Positions 1-12,243 of a stretch of DNA of 64,000 nucleotides are shown piece after piece. Both the position numbers and the translations under genes were made by a program. Source of the stretch: Lethocerus indicus (taxonomy: Eukaryota; Arthropoda; Insecta; Hemiptera; Belostomatidae); NCBI GenBank assembly GCA_019843655.1, contig JACDQD010000010.1:8725637-8789636 (forward strand). The letters are read 5' to 3'. The first letter of the stretch is position 1. Each line of letters begins with the position of its first letter. The notes under the pieces are model-generated. The model was not told the origin of the DNA. It worked only from the letters and a program-made list of their open reading frames with translations, and did no database searches.

Positions 1-1495
1 GAACTTCTCTATACGAAACCAAACTATAGTAAGTTACTATCACTGAACTGTTGGTAGTAAAAGGAAGGCGACCAAGTAAAAGAAATAAATGTTAAGTTTT
101 AAGCCGTTTAAAATTATAACAGCTGCACTCTGTTTCCCAAGAAATCCCTAAAATATATCTCAAAATATCACTGGTTCAAATAATCCTTATAATGTTGTCG
201 GGGCTGGGATACAGAATTTGTCTTGGACGTCTTACAGATCTGGAACTATCATCTTGAATAGCGCAAAAAGTTACCGTATATTCTGTTCAAGTGGCCGGAT
301 ATAATAGAAGACGTGCAGTGTCATCGGCAAAACCGATATGGCCTGAAGGGCTGGAAATGTTGGGGGGGGCAACAAAGCGTTCTACTGGGCCAAATCCAAT
401 CCTAGCCCGGCATAAACGCCGAGACGAATCGCCGACATTCCCTTTTATGGCTCCAATTAAATTGAACTTAATTAAACTCCTCCGCTCCGAGCTCCTATTT
501 GTCCGTGACCCATTTCTAGTCACGAGCAACAATCTGATCGGCTATTTCCCGGTAAATCAATCATTCCGAATATCATTGAAACGTGTAACATTCAACTCGT
601 TCTCTGTAATTGAAGCCCTCCCTTTTCCTTAAAAGGAATTCAGTTAATTAGTCGAACTAATTGATGGAAAAATAAATACAGAGAGGATGCCACACAGGCA
701 GGCAAGGTGCCAACCTACTGGTGGAGACTTACTGAAGATGGCGAGCAACCGATATCTCAAATTATTTTGAGCCACATTATTTGCACTGGGGATGCGTTAC
801 GTTTTCGCCCGCAAAATACTACAGTCGAACTAAAAATATTATCGCGATTTTATGCCGATAATCCGTTCGCCAATTTTTCTCTTATCAGTCCCGCATTTCT
901 AAGCATTCCTGTAGACTTCTCGGAATAGGGAAAGTAAAAAGAAATGACGGAATATTGAAACCGACCCGGATCAATATGTCGGAAGTGGTCGGGCAATCGT
1001 TGTCCCACCGCAACTGGTTCATCATAAAACCCGATCCCGTACAGGCCGCATTGACGAAGCCGACGGTTTACGATCCAAAAGTAACGGCCCAGTAAAAACC
1101 GGCTTTGTCGAAATATTCCGGCCGTGTTAGGCGAGTGAAAAAAAAGGAAATGTATAACACGGCCGTTGAGGACGATTCAATTTCTTCTCTCGGGCTCGTA
1201 TTCAGGATGTAAACAATTAGACGAAATATAGTAAAATTGCCTGGTTATTATTGTCATTGTCAAAGCAGGGTATTTTAACGGAATAGTTACCCAAATATCA
1301 GAAAACTAGTCATTCCATGCACTATTGATTGCAATGATGCGAGGGATGTTTGATGACACGGTGGAACCCCATACATCGGTTTTAGTATAATAAATTGACA
1401 ATTTGTTAGTAGTTAATTAGTATTAACTAACTGCTGTAGTTATTTTGATATCCTGTTTGTATCGTTGAGGAGTACGGTGGGACAGGGTCGACATC

Positions 1496-1543
1496 GTGGT
1501 GTGAAGGTGACCTGATCGCTCTGGGTTCACCTTCGCACACCAC
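1496..1543. repeat. Long imperfect hairpin
   Basis: gtggtgtg-aaggtga (1496-1510) pairs with tcaccttcgcacaccac (1527-1543): 8 and 7 paired bases separated by a 2-base bulge, with a 16-base loop. Could be an end-to-end element remnant or a structured RNA; nothing decides between them. Confidence 0.6.
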
Positions 1544-3810
1544 TGTTTGTACCAGGATTAGAGCAGTATCCATTGAGCTTAGGGGCTATATCCGGATAGT
1601 TTATATAAATTAATTTCATTCGGAAGTCCCATTAAGAAGACGAAGAGTGTTCGCGGTTTGATATAACGGGCGTTTGATTTAGGGCGGTCCCTCAGGGGAG
1701 CAATTACATTTTTACCAATGCGGCGCGACAATGTCAAAAATGACAGAGCGAAATTCGATGCAGCCCTGGCGAAAAGAAATAAGAGATACATGGCCGTTGT
1801 ATATTGGATCCGAAGATATTACGACGAGGCGGCCCCCCCCCCGTTGCGGGCCAACTTTTATAAGGCGTGCCGGCTCCTCCTAATACCTCGCTCCGTTTCC
1901 CCCCTACCAGATATTGCCTCACATAAATTACCCCCACCGCATGACTATCCGCCCCCCATACAAGTTCAGTCATGGACAATTCGTAATCCTCTCATTTCGA
2001 GGATTTTTACGGGAAAATAAAATTTCTGTGGGCGAAAAATAACGGTAATAAACTTTTGATGTATTTTTGATACGAGGGTCTGGTCATCCGGGATTTGGAA
2101 CATCCTCATAAATACGTGTACTGTTTCGTTGGGAGATTTTCTCGTTATCAACTCAAATTTGAAGTGGAAGAAAAATTCGGTCCATCGTCAAGAACGGAAC
2201 ACGAGACTGCCCGCATTAACGTTATTTCGGTGCCATTCGTATTATTCATACTACATACCATTTACAGATTACAAATGCTTTATTTTTACTTAAATACACA
2301 TAGAAAAAAATTTAAATATTGCCCAATACATAAAAATAGATAACCCCAAAATAGATAACAAAATAGAGGTAAAATTGAAAGTTTTTAACACACGTCGAAG
2401 TGTTGCCGAAAATTAAAGTACAGTTTTGAAATATATTTTAAAAATAATTTTTCATTTTCCCCATCTCTTGTTCTTGTAAAGTTCTCAAGCTCTAAGCCCG
2501 GCTCTATTAATTCGGCTCTAACGGGAAAATTGGCGAAGTACTCGGCGGGGGTTTTATACGCGTAAACATTTGTTGAAAATTTAATCGCGGGGATTATACC
2601 TCAGTTATCTCTCCCCGATTTCCTCTCTCTCCGTTCTTGGAAATGCTTCGGAAAACTACGATTACTCGGTCTGCACATTAAACGGAGGCTTGAATTTCGG
2701 GACATTGGAATAACTTGAGTGTACATAATGTATCCGTTTATATACATAAAATTTACGACCGGTAATACCATTATAAATGTAGTGAGGAAAATATTTGGAA
2801 TCGATCGAATAATATATATTCCGTATGGGAATTCATTTGAAACCGAACCAACAGTACAATATAGTAGTTCATATTCTTCTGTTTGGGTTCTAAAAGAAAT
2901 AGGAGCAAAAGATTATTAGGCGATTTGAATGAAATATCAAGTTCATACTTGGCAGAATTTAAAAATTTATTATATTAGGGTGACGGATAGATGTGGTGAA
3001 TAAAAAATATCCTGAACAGAGCCAGTAATGTAGAACAGATGGATCTCAACGAATTAACAAAATTGTAGGGTAATACGAGCCCTGTAATCACCCTGTAATG
3101 ATGTTATAATCATTACAATATCTGGTTCAGTATCAACGGAGTGCGTGAGCCGTTATCGCCGGTATGCTTTATGGAGAGGGAAAGGGTACCGAAATTCGGT
3201 TCGGGGAATTGCCCCCCCATTTCCTTTTCCGAGAAAATTATAAGAGGCACGTTTCCTCTCTAAATACAGAAGAGGGAGGGAGTCGAAAATAATAACCGAG
3301 TATCTAAAAGTTACGGACCTACCCCCCCCTCCCACCTACACCCGGCGTTAGTTACATATTAGTTTTCGGTGGGATAAGGTAACAGCTGTAACTTTCGGTT
3401 TGTGGCCGAGTGAAGGTGGCAATAAAATCTGTCCGGGAGTTGATTCCGCTGCGCGCCAATTGAAAGCACCGAAAGCGCAGTTCTCATCGGTCCCGCTCCT
3501 CGCCTGGTACCGGACCCGAATACCAATCGAGAGAGCCTCCGAAAATTCCGATATTATTATCGGCCAACCCGTATTATTACGGTTTAAAATATATTTTACA
3601 ATCTCCAGCTCTACAGTTTATTCTGTATTGACCGTTTTCCGGATGAATTTTCTCGGGATAATAAAAACGAGGAACGTTACGTTTCCTCGGACGTAAAGAT
3701 TTACTTAATATTGGATAACTTCTCTGTTTTTAAGGTAACGAAATATTTTTATCGTGGCGATGTATTTCGGATTCATTTTTTAATAATTACAGTGATTACA
3801 GTACTGTGTC

Positions 3811-3852
3811 AGTACAAGTGACAGTGACAGTGCAGTAAGGATACCCGAAAAA
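3811..3852 (+). repeat. 42-bp interspersed repeat, copy a
   Basis: It matches 26090-26131 at 39 of 42 bases; all three differences are transitions, two of them CG in the other copy and TG here. Homology stops sharply on both sides. Confidence 0.65.
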
Positions 3853-4267
3853 AATCGAAATTCCGTTTAATTGCCACATCGAAAAATAATTTTTTTTTAC
3901 CTTCCGTTCTTTGAAGGCCATATTCAAAACCTTTTCTGGTCACGAAACTTCAAAGCGAAAATATCTTATTTAAATAAATTACACAAGCAGAGAAACCCCG
4001 TTGTTCTGTCTTGTTTGCTAGAAAAACACCAAACCAGCTATTTATTTGAAACATTTTGAACTCGCATATTATTAATAATCTTAGTTATGTTGGGTGAAAT
4101 GTGTTCATCGTCTCCTTGTAACATCGAACGAGGTGGGATTTCTCGAAACGATCCTAACGAATCAGTCCTAAGTCCCCGCGGTTTGTTTCGTCACGGATTT
4201 AATTTCCAATTTTCCTCGGGCTGGACCCAATATTCCGTCCAGTTTTTCGGAGAGCTGGAGGGGGCGG

Positions 4268-4328
4268 AAGGAGGAGGAGGTGGTGGTGGTGGAGGAGGAG
4301 GAGGAGGAGGAGGAGGAGGAGGAGGGGG
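4268..4328 (+). repeat. GGA trinucleotide tract with a GGT patch
   Basis: Purine-rich GGA units interrupted by a few GGT units. It gives a long glycine or serine run in translation, which is an artefact of the repeat and not a gene. Confidence 0.92.
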
Positions 4329-5317
4329 ATAGAGCGAGCCGTCCCAGACTTGGTGGTAAATTGCGTAACCGGATTGGGGTCAATGCAGAGAGCGACCCCG
4401 CCCCCGGGGCCGGTGTAATATCGATTGTGTGAATTGAGCCGTATGACCGGGCTTGATGGATGCCCCGCTCACCCGTCTTCCCCGCCCCCCGCTGACCCTG
4501 ACAACGCCTCCACCTACCGATGTCCCAACGCCAATGTTGTCCACAATATATCTTCATATGTAAACGGCTAAATTAAACCGTATCTCCCGGGCGACGAGCT
4601 CTGGACGTATTCTTACTACTTAAATAGATCGATTTGAAACGCCGAAGAAACCGATAGGCCGAAATACGGCGGTACTCATTTCATAATGTTCATAGTCCAT
4701 AACAACTCATTTTAAATTTCCGTGTTGTGTTATTCAAGCCTCAACCTCAACACGAGCTGAACGGTCTCAAGATGTGTTAGTACATCGAGGAGCTCCCGTT
4801 TTAATATTTATTTATCTAATAATTTCAATAACGACGCCCTTTAAAATCGCATAATTTTGTATTATAACAAACGGTCCGATGTCTGCGCAGACCGACGCCG
4901 GGAAAGTGTCCCGCGGGTACGGGACAGTCGCGATAATTTAAATTTGGCGAGTAGTTTCTTCGAATCTCGGGAGGGAAATGTCTCCCAACTTGGGGGCTCC
5001 CAGGGGCTCCACATTCGTGGCCGTATCTCCTCGAGTTTCGCCCGGTATGGGGGATGGGGAGAGGGGCAGGAGAAAAAAAATCGTCGCATATCTCCGGGAC
5101 TTGATGCGTTATTCAACAACCCCAAGTCCACCCCCGCCCCACAGCTCTTACAGATCAGCCCGGACTCGGGACCGGCGGGGAATTTGTCGGGAAGTTATCG
5201 CTCCAAACCCGACCTCATATTCCAGACGTTATTCCGGTATCGCAGTGCATCCCGATAGTAGGTGTTTAAAGTTATTTCAACAATAACTAACTCTAACTAA
5301 ATGTGTAAAGCACAAAA

Positions 5318-5555
5318 TACAAATGTGCCCATAATTATGAAAGTCATATATTTCTGGTTTCGAGATATTTAATGAATTGCTTTCGAATAAATTAACAAAT
5401 ATTTTTATATTATGCATAATTTTAATTTAGAATTTTATTAGTCTTGATTAATGGAAGTTTACTATGAATATGAAATTTTGTGTCAATTTCATATGAAAAT
5501 GTATTTAAAGTTTGAATTGACTTAGACCACTTTCATAATTATGGGCACAAATGTA
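5318..5555. mobile_element. MITE with 21-bp perfect inverted repeats and TA ends
   Basis: The 21 bases at 5324-5344 (starting TGTGCCCATAATTATG) recur exactly, inverted, at 5529-5549. Allowing two mismatches the arms extend outward to TACA at 5318 and TGTA at 5555, so the element can be read as about 234 bp starting with C and flanked by TA. That is the arrangement of Tc1/mariner-type non-autonomous elements. The interior is AT-rich and noncoding. The two arms being identical suggests a fairly recent insertion or a selected hairpin. Confidence 0.78.
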
Positions 5556-6453
5556 GTAATTGCAAACAATTTATTTCGAGAAATTATTTTCACCGTTACT
5601 AGGTAATATATCAAAAATTCGGATGTGTTCAAAACTTCATACCCCGCTATGTTCGTGCGGTATATTTTGGAATGTGATTTTCCAATTTGGAATATCCAAT
5701 TTGAAATGTGGTGGACAACAAAGTTTTGCCACTGCATGAAAATAAATTAAATTTTTAATGCATTCATATATTCATAAATGAAGTTCGTATGCATTCATAA
5801 TGGTGAATATCGTGGAACCGCAAATTATTTCATTAGCAGTCATAATGCGTTTTCGACGTTAAACTAAATTAATTTAATCTTATTAAAATTAATTTGTATT
5901 CCGCGAAATATGTTATTAGTAGCCCTTTTCCAAACAATAGCGGGTTCAAAATGCACAACCGAAAATCCAGAAGCGGTCCCGCGGTAAACTGATCCGAATT
6001 CAGAATATAGGAATAAAATCAGGCTAATGAGGTTGTGAGGTTGATAGGATCAGCACGTATGATGAGGGTGATTGATGAGTGATGCTATCGCTTATATTCC
6101 AAATCGCCGAACGGCCGTCTAAATAAATATTTTCACGGCAATTCATTATACGATCGGGTTATTAAAGTGTAAATTACTTCATTTAAAATTTAATTAGAAC
6201 AAATTAAATAGTTAATTCGCTTTTAACTCGCCCGGAGAACCGGTTTCCGTCCCAACGGTCGTTTTAATTAAAATCGGTCCCGACCGATTTCGAGGTGACA
6301 AAAAAACATTTTGAGAGTTTATTGCTAAACGAGTTATATTTACGGCGGGTTTAAAACCGGTTATTTACAACTTCATCGTGAATAGTCTTTATAATTAAAT
6401 GAAAGACGATGTTGCGTGTTTGCTAATGTTTCGGAGTGAGGGAGGGAGGGATG

Positions 6454-6472
6454 GAGAGAGAGAGAGAGAGAG
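6454..6472 (+). repeat. GA microsatellite
   Basis: About nine GA units, preceded by degenerate GGA units. A hairpin with 8-bp perfect stem (ctacagga/tcctgtag) follows at 6489-6510. Confidence 0.9.
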
Positions 6473-7639
6473 GGATCGTCGCTGAGACCTACAGGAATTG
6501 TGTCCTGTAGACAAGCCGCAGATTAATCACAGTCGCAGAAGGCGTACAGCCAGTGGATGCCAACTCTCTCTGTACGAGTCGGCGTTTAATACTTTACTAA
6601 AAGGAAAACCGTTGAGTGAAATTGTATTTACAGCTGTTTTGTGGACGTAACAACGCGCAATTGTAGGTTCAAATCGGAATCGGTTGTCGCTACGAATTAA
6701 TTAAACAATCTAATAAGTGTATTTTGAAACAAACTTCGAATCGTTTGACCACATAAAACTGTCCGTTTTTCCCTTTTCTATAAACTAAATATAAAATAGA
6801 ATTGCAACTTATTACCATTCTACTGCACCAATGCCATTTAAATGCCAAAGAACATTTGGACAAAGGGATATTTTTACAAAGGTTATTATTTCTAGATATG
6901 TTTAGGTTAACATAATTTTATTTCCCACAGGCCCAAAAGCTGGGCTGAAACTACCATTATTTATTGCTTGGTACCTGTACTAAATAGGGGGTTCTCAGTT
7001 TTCCTAACACTTCAGATATTATGACAGTTGTTATCGGTATTCGCCTCACGTTGGTTAGTCCTGGGATTAGACAGAATTCGGCTTGCCGCAACTGTTAGTA
7101 ATACCCTCATGAGTCTGGTTTGTATATTAATATCAGTGCAATATTAGTGCTGACGCTGACAGAAGCGCAATAACCAACCGGCAAACGGAGTATTAGATTA
7201 ATTAGGACATAGGAGAACGCCTGGTCAGACATAATTGGCCATATATCAAACATCGAGATTTATTATATTTACACATGTAAAATGTAGATTAGAAACGTCA
7301 TTATCATATCCAGATCGAATATCTGTTTTCTCATATTATTGTTCAGATTCCAGAAAGAACCCTTGTATTAACGGTCACATAATAACAAGTTCATTGAATG
7401 TATTCTTATTTTTAAACGATGACTTATTGGCTACTTAAGAAGCAGTTGTTCGGAAACGAACTAGCGAAGCGTATCCATACTTTCCGAATCCCCGAATTAC
7501 CAAGGAATAGAGAACAAACGCGGGTCCCTCGTTTTAGAGTAGAAAAAGAATTTTCACTCACTAAAAAAACGTGTGGTTTATATATATTTAATATTCTAGT
7601 ATTATAGCCCCTGTGTTTATTATCACCAGAACCGATACG

Positions 7640-7696
7640 GCGCTAATACTAGACCCGCAATACTGGGGTGTCGCACACATCGAGTATCACATCAAT
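7640..7696 (+). repeat. Unnamed interspersed repeat, copy 1
   Basis: It starts gcgctaatactagacccgca and continues through a CGAGTATC block to catcaatt. It aligns over about 57 bp with the inverted copy at 13331-13388 and the direct copy at 25292-25348. Shared blocks in order are GCGCTA, ACCCGCAATAC, GGTG, CGAGTATC and CAATT. No open frame. I do not recognise the family. Confidence 0.7.
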
Positions 7697-9056
7697 TAAA
7701 AATACGATCAACGATTCTAAAAGAGTGGAACTATTTTATAATCCCTAAATTAATGTGCTATTATTATAATTGATTCGTATATTCGGTGACTTAGGGATTC
7801 GCTTGGTATTTACGCGTGTTGGCTACCGATAATACGGATATGAAATTGGCATAACCGATGACGCGAGTTATTGCGCGATTCACGGATGGATTTTGCAACA
7901 GGAATGATTGAACTGTCGTATTCTTTTCTGCGTGAGTGTATACCTTCGAAGTGTACAAAATCCCGATTGGTAAGAAAAGTGTAAAACGAAAGGAGGGGCC
8001 TGAAAAAGGCGAATACCGTTTAATGCAGGCGCACCGGGATAAAAATCGGGGACGGCCGTCCTCGCGTGATTATCGGTAAAATGAACGGAAACGACGGGTG
8101 GGAAGAATGCGAAATGGACTTGGCGGAAGAAAGTGCGGACTTAAACATAGGTCGAGGGGGACGGGGGGGGCGGAACTGTCGTGTACACATCGTCCTTGGG
8201 CTTCATTCATCATCCCTCCACCGCAGACATTTATTACAGAACCGAGTTTTATTTATTCCCGGCCGCGGCTCCGAGGAGAAATTTTCACAATGGTGGTCGT
8301 GGAGGAGGGGGCCCTTTCAGATTTAAGCGTTTAAGGAATAAATTACCGTCCATTCGCCCGTCACCGAAGATAATCTGCATAGCTCTCAATCGCCTCCCTT
8401 CCGGCCGTGCGATTTAAGCCTACCCGACAATACTCCTAATGGAAAGCTATAATAATATAATAATCAATATTAATGTATTAATATTAATTTTTATATTATC
8501 CGACACCGTTACACTTTAATCGAACGAAAAATTATAATAACGGGAAATTTCGCTGACCGCTCCAACCCTTTTCAATACCCATACTCGAGTTTATTATTCT
8601 CATAATACGAGATGTAAAGACATTTTTCCCAGAAAACTTTGTTACGTTCCGCTGGCTCCCAGTCGCTCGTATTTCACCCTGCCGCCATGTTCCTTTCGCC
8701 TTTCATTTCTGGTTTATCCATTCTTTCAACTTATTTTAAATCCTCGTCGCTCATCCGCACCCCGGTTTCCATTGTGTTTCATCCGTCTTTGTATTGCCCT
8801 TCAGCAAATGAGGTTGTGCCCAAATTCGACCGGTATACGGGAAATAAATTATTATACACGAAAAATGTGAGGGATCCCGTGGCGAAATCGTATGCTGAAT
8901 AGTCACATATATAACAAACTACACGATAGAACTTTATATCGTTTAACCGCGCTGCTCGCGTAAGTCGGAAATTAAATTTGGTTTAATAACGATTTATGGT
9001 ATAAATGAATTCCATCCATTGTGGTTTGGAGTGATTGGCCGGGCGTACAGTACAAT

Positions 9057-9297
9057 TTAACCCTCTATGGGTCCGCGTAACTTTCAGGTCACATTTCAAT
9101 TTATCGAGATTTTACCAAATAATAATAGTTTTATAAATATTATAATTTTTTCGTTTTCATGGCCCATAAATCTTAATCCTATAACAACCAATATCAATAT
9201 CAATTTTTTTCATTTGCATAGATAGGTTTAAAATTGCTGATTTTTCGTTCCCCAATTTTTTGGATTTAAAATAGAAATTCGGCCCATAGAGGGTTAA
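9057..9297. mobile_element. MITE with TTAA target duplication, piggyBac-like ends
   Basis: TTAA at 9057-9060 and at 9294-9297 flank a 233-bp segment (9061-9293). Its ends are inverted copies: CCCTCTATGGGTCC on the left and, reverse-complemented, CCCTCTATGGGCCG on the right, with 11 perfect bases at the tips. TTAA duplication and tips beginning with CCC(T) are characteristic of piggyBac-type elements. The interior is AT-rich without an open frame, so it is a non-autonomous copy. The superfamily is inferred from the ends alone. Confidence 0.8.
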
Positions 9298-10804
9298 TAT
9301 TTAGTTATTGCGGTCACCATATAAGATTTGCTTCGTGTTACTTTAACGAACGGTGATTTGTAAAAGGTAAAATCCCTTTATGCCGAGAGAAGGGGCCAGA
9401 AAAGTAGGGCCCTTCGCCGACACGAATGCCCGGGGGAGGATACACGCAGTTTTGGACGTCTGCGGCTAATTTGGAGCCGAGCCGGGACAGCCGGTAATTT
9501 AAATTCCGAAATTCCTCTACCCGGGTCACGTCGCCATTTTCACCGGTGGCCAGCCCTTCATTTCGGCCGCAGATAATTGTACCCGGCCGAAAACCGTTTT
9601 TCCGCTCGGGGATTTGCACCGAAAATGTCTCGAATTAATTCCCAACTCGGCCGCTTGGCGGAAATAATGTATTGAAAAGTACAGCCTCCGCCCCCCGGAG
9701 GAAGGAGAGTGACGGGTTTAATTAAGCTTGGTCCAATAAAGTTTGATTGCTTTCTGAATTCTCTGAACACCCCCAGCCTCCGGTGCCCCGTCGAAACCTC
9801 AAAATTCATGCCGAATTATACAATATTCAGTACCGCTGTTTACCACGAAGAACCTACAATGAAAGTAGGAATGTTTGCGCTTTGCAATATTACTTCGATT
9901 TCAATAATTGCGTTTAAGATTAATTCGGGCACCGGTCCCATTGTGATGTATAATGGTTCGATACCAATTTCCAGTTACGAATATTCTTTATCGGGGGCAA
10001 CGTATACATCACGTTTACATCCGAATTTTAAATTTACATCCAAGTTTCCTCAATTACAAATATCGTTTAATACTACGTTTAATATATTAAATTTTTAGAC
10101 AATTTTAGATAGCCCTTAATATTCTGTACAACCTATGTAAACCTACAGACATGAGTTCTGGTTTCGGCCATATTCTCCTGCATCGGATTTTTCTAGAAGA
10201 ACTTAGTTATAGTTTGAGTCTAGAATTTCACTATTTCAGTATATCTTTCGAAAGGGGTCCAGGAATTCTAATTAGATTACGCTATAATAATTATTAATCA
10301 CCGAGAGTTTTTTCCTATATCCTCTATTATACAAACGTTTCTATTTAGGTGAGCTGCTTGATAACTTAATACGGAACTGCATTTCCGGTCTACGGAAGTG
10401 GGCGAATGCGGATCGACCGAGGGTAAGGTCTCTTACGGCGGACAGAGATGTTCCACCGCTCGTCCCAATTAATCCGGATTTGAGAGGCCGGGAAAACCGG
10501 AACTGTTGCCGCACGAGCGCTCCCAATGAATGGGGGATTAGGAGCCGCTTCAACAGTCGCTAACGATTCTCCAATCCCGGCCCACGATTTCAAGACGAGT
10601 TTGTAGGGCGGATTTAAAAAGAACTTCCGACTCCCTCGAACCACTCCAGATATATTTCATTCTCTATTAATTTTTCAAGATTTAAAACATCGTTTATACG
10701 TATCATCGGTTTGCGGCCTATTACGAACACTCCCAGAAAACTGAACCAGGCAAACCATTTTATTTTACCCCATTAGAAGAACAGAAGGATTGCACTTTCC
10801 CAGT

Positions 10805-10807
<3 letters not shown>

Positions 10808-10871
<64 letters not shown>
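10808..10871. repeat. TA dinucleotide microsatellite
   Basis: An uninterrupted run of about 32 TA units, 165 bp or more before the receptor open frame near exon D on the map. Likely length-polymorphic. Confidence 0.95.
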
Positions 10872-10875
<4 letters not shown>

Positions 10876-11238
10876 TAATATAAAAACTTGACTGAAGAAT
10901 CAAAAAGCATATTGATGGCATCATTATCTGAGGGTATAAGGAAGGAGTTGTGGCTAAAGGAACTGTGAATGACTTATGGTGTCTTTGTCATAATTCGTCC
11001 TGACAAAACGTAAACTTTTACGGGAATAGGAATACAGATATAATTCGATTTTCCGGGTACTATTCACGTATGGGTATAATGGATGGGTAACTGATAATTT
11101 CAGTTCTTTGCTCGGAAAAGATGATTGAACGATGAAGAGGAATGAATTAATTGAAAACTGAATGTACAGCCAGTAGCCAGGCGTAATTAGAGCGCATGGA
11201 AGAGAGAATGAAGTAAAAAATAAATTGTGGTAACATAC

Positions 11239-11403
11239 CGATATTGTCTCTCTGCCCGCACCCGGTGAGGAAGTCGGATCCAGTCGCCTCCAACCTTCGG
11301 TGAAGTCTTTGACGTAGCGGCGCGTCGAGTCCACAATCCGGAATCCGGTGATGTTAATAGCGCCGAATTCAATCACTTCCGTCTCCCAACGGTCGTCCAT
11401 TAT
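11239..11403 (-). CDS. GluRIA: GluRIA-like glutamate receptor, exon D (amino-terminal domain)
   Basis: Fourth recognisable exon. It follows the acceptor gatttccag and ends at the donor gtatgt. It is exactly 55 codons (165 nt), phase 0 at both ends. It reads IMDDRWETEVIEFGAINITG, then FRIVDSTRRYVKDF and TEGWRRLDPTSSPGAGRETI plus S. The MDDRWE, FGAINITGFRIVD and G-W-x-R-L-D-P blocks are strongly typical of insect GluRIA-type receptors, and NIT is an N-glycosylation sequon. In family members the next segment resembles a Y-D-A-V-F helix. I looked for it on the minus strand below 11239 and did not see it, so the following intron probably runs past the window edge. Open frame extending beyond the donor to about 10954 is intronic read-through. 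Confidence 0.95.
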
Positions 11404-11840
11404 CTGGAAATCAGACGATTCATCAATATCAATAAGGCGTATCGATGTTCGCATTGATGATTCATCAAAATGAATGATGCCGTAGACGGTTTGAGGACAG
11501 TCGCCCAAGTGTAATTTCTCAATTATTATACTCATCATATATTAACCTTGTTGACTGTGAGTTGAAATTAGGAAACTAACCGTTCGCCCGGGAATTTCAA
11601 GGTAGCAATAAGAAATTGGGGAAGGATTTGAAACTTCGGAAATTTTGGGGCAGGGCATCGCCGACGTCTTGGGCGGTCGTAAATTCGATTCCTCGCACGT
11701 CCCCCTAACCCCCGGGGTTTAAAATTTTATTTTACATATTTCATTTTGGCCCCGAATTTCGGGGGCAGAAGAGTGTGTCTCGCAGGCTGAGCGAGGGATG
11801 AATGAAGTGGAGGGTGGCGGGCCGATCGTCGGAAGCGCAG

Positions 11841-11859
11841 CCCCGCATGAATATTAAAC
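11841..11859 (+). promoter_or_regulatory. Repeated POU/octamer-like motif in a GC-rich island, copy 1
   Basis: ccccgcatgaatattaaac occurs here and, identical over all 19 bases, at 30202. The core GCATGAATATTAA resembles binding sites of POU-homeodomain factors. Both copies lie in GC-rich islands of the receptor introns. A regulatory role is inference. Confidence 0.35.
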
Positions 11860-12130
11860 GCGGCCGTCACCCACCGCCTATGGTTCTGAATATAATGCTC
11901 GGAGCTGGTAAGAAAATGCATTCGGGCCCCGGATACGAAATTTCATGTATATCGCATCCGGGCGAATCGGCGAATATATAAATATGAATATAATATATCG
12001 GGGAAAGAGAATAGATATTCACGAGGGCTCCTCCTATAACAATAGTTTACACTATATCAGTAATTTTGACTTCTGTAATTATGAATGTAGAATATTAAAC
12101 ATTTCTTTCTTTTCAGCTACCGGATACACC

Positions 12131-12243
12131 TAAAAGTACCATCACTGGGTGGCTTCTTTATCGGGAAACAAGCATAAAAAACTTTCTGTAATTGTATTTA
12201 TAACTGAAGGTTTATTCTACAATAAATATAAAAATAAAAAGTC
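12131..12243 (+). mobile_element. Jockey-type LINE 3' tail only
   Basis: The stretch agtaccatcactgggtgg, then cttctttatcgggaaac, matches the 3' untranslated tail of the three larger jockey-type copies (agtgccatcattgggtgg, tttatcgagac). It ends in an A-rich, AATAAA-like tail. No coding part is left. This is the shortest copy and identification rests on the tail alone. Confidence 0.65.

Larger units (their letters stand above)
1..11238 (-). other. Downstream part of the receptor gene (intron after exon D)
   Basis: It begins on the gene strand with the donor gtatgt of exon D, so at least the right part is intron. No acceptor and continuing exon were found, suggesting an intron longer than 11.2 kb. 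It holds a TA microsatellite (10808-10871), two MITE-like elements (5318-5555 and 9057-9297), one copy of the CTAAACCCGCA-type repeat (7640-7696), a GGA tract (4268-4328), small hairpins and GC-rich islands near 1.85, 4.4-5.2, 8.2 and 9.5 kb. Confidence 0.65.

Noticed and set aside
730..760. Similarity of actgaagatggcgagcaacc to sequence at 27170
   Set aside because: Only about 14 bases match and flanks are unrelated; probably chance.
1406..1432. GTTAGTAGTTAATTAGTATTAACTAAC-type sequences at 1.4, 19.1 and 23.05 kb
   Set aside because: Short AT-rich strings with shared TTAGT/ACTAA words; alignment does not extend, so a repeat family cannot be supported.
4168..4557. A 129-codon minus-strand open frame with serine and threonine runs
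   Set aside because: The runs come from the GGA/GGT tract; there is no domain, and the flanks are ordinary intron.
10954..11238. Extension of the exon D open frame past its 3' end
   Set aside because: A consensus donor (gtatgt) and the end of family similarity at GRETIS mark the exon boundary; the rest is intronic read-through.
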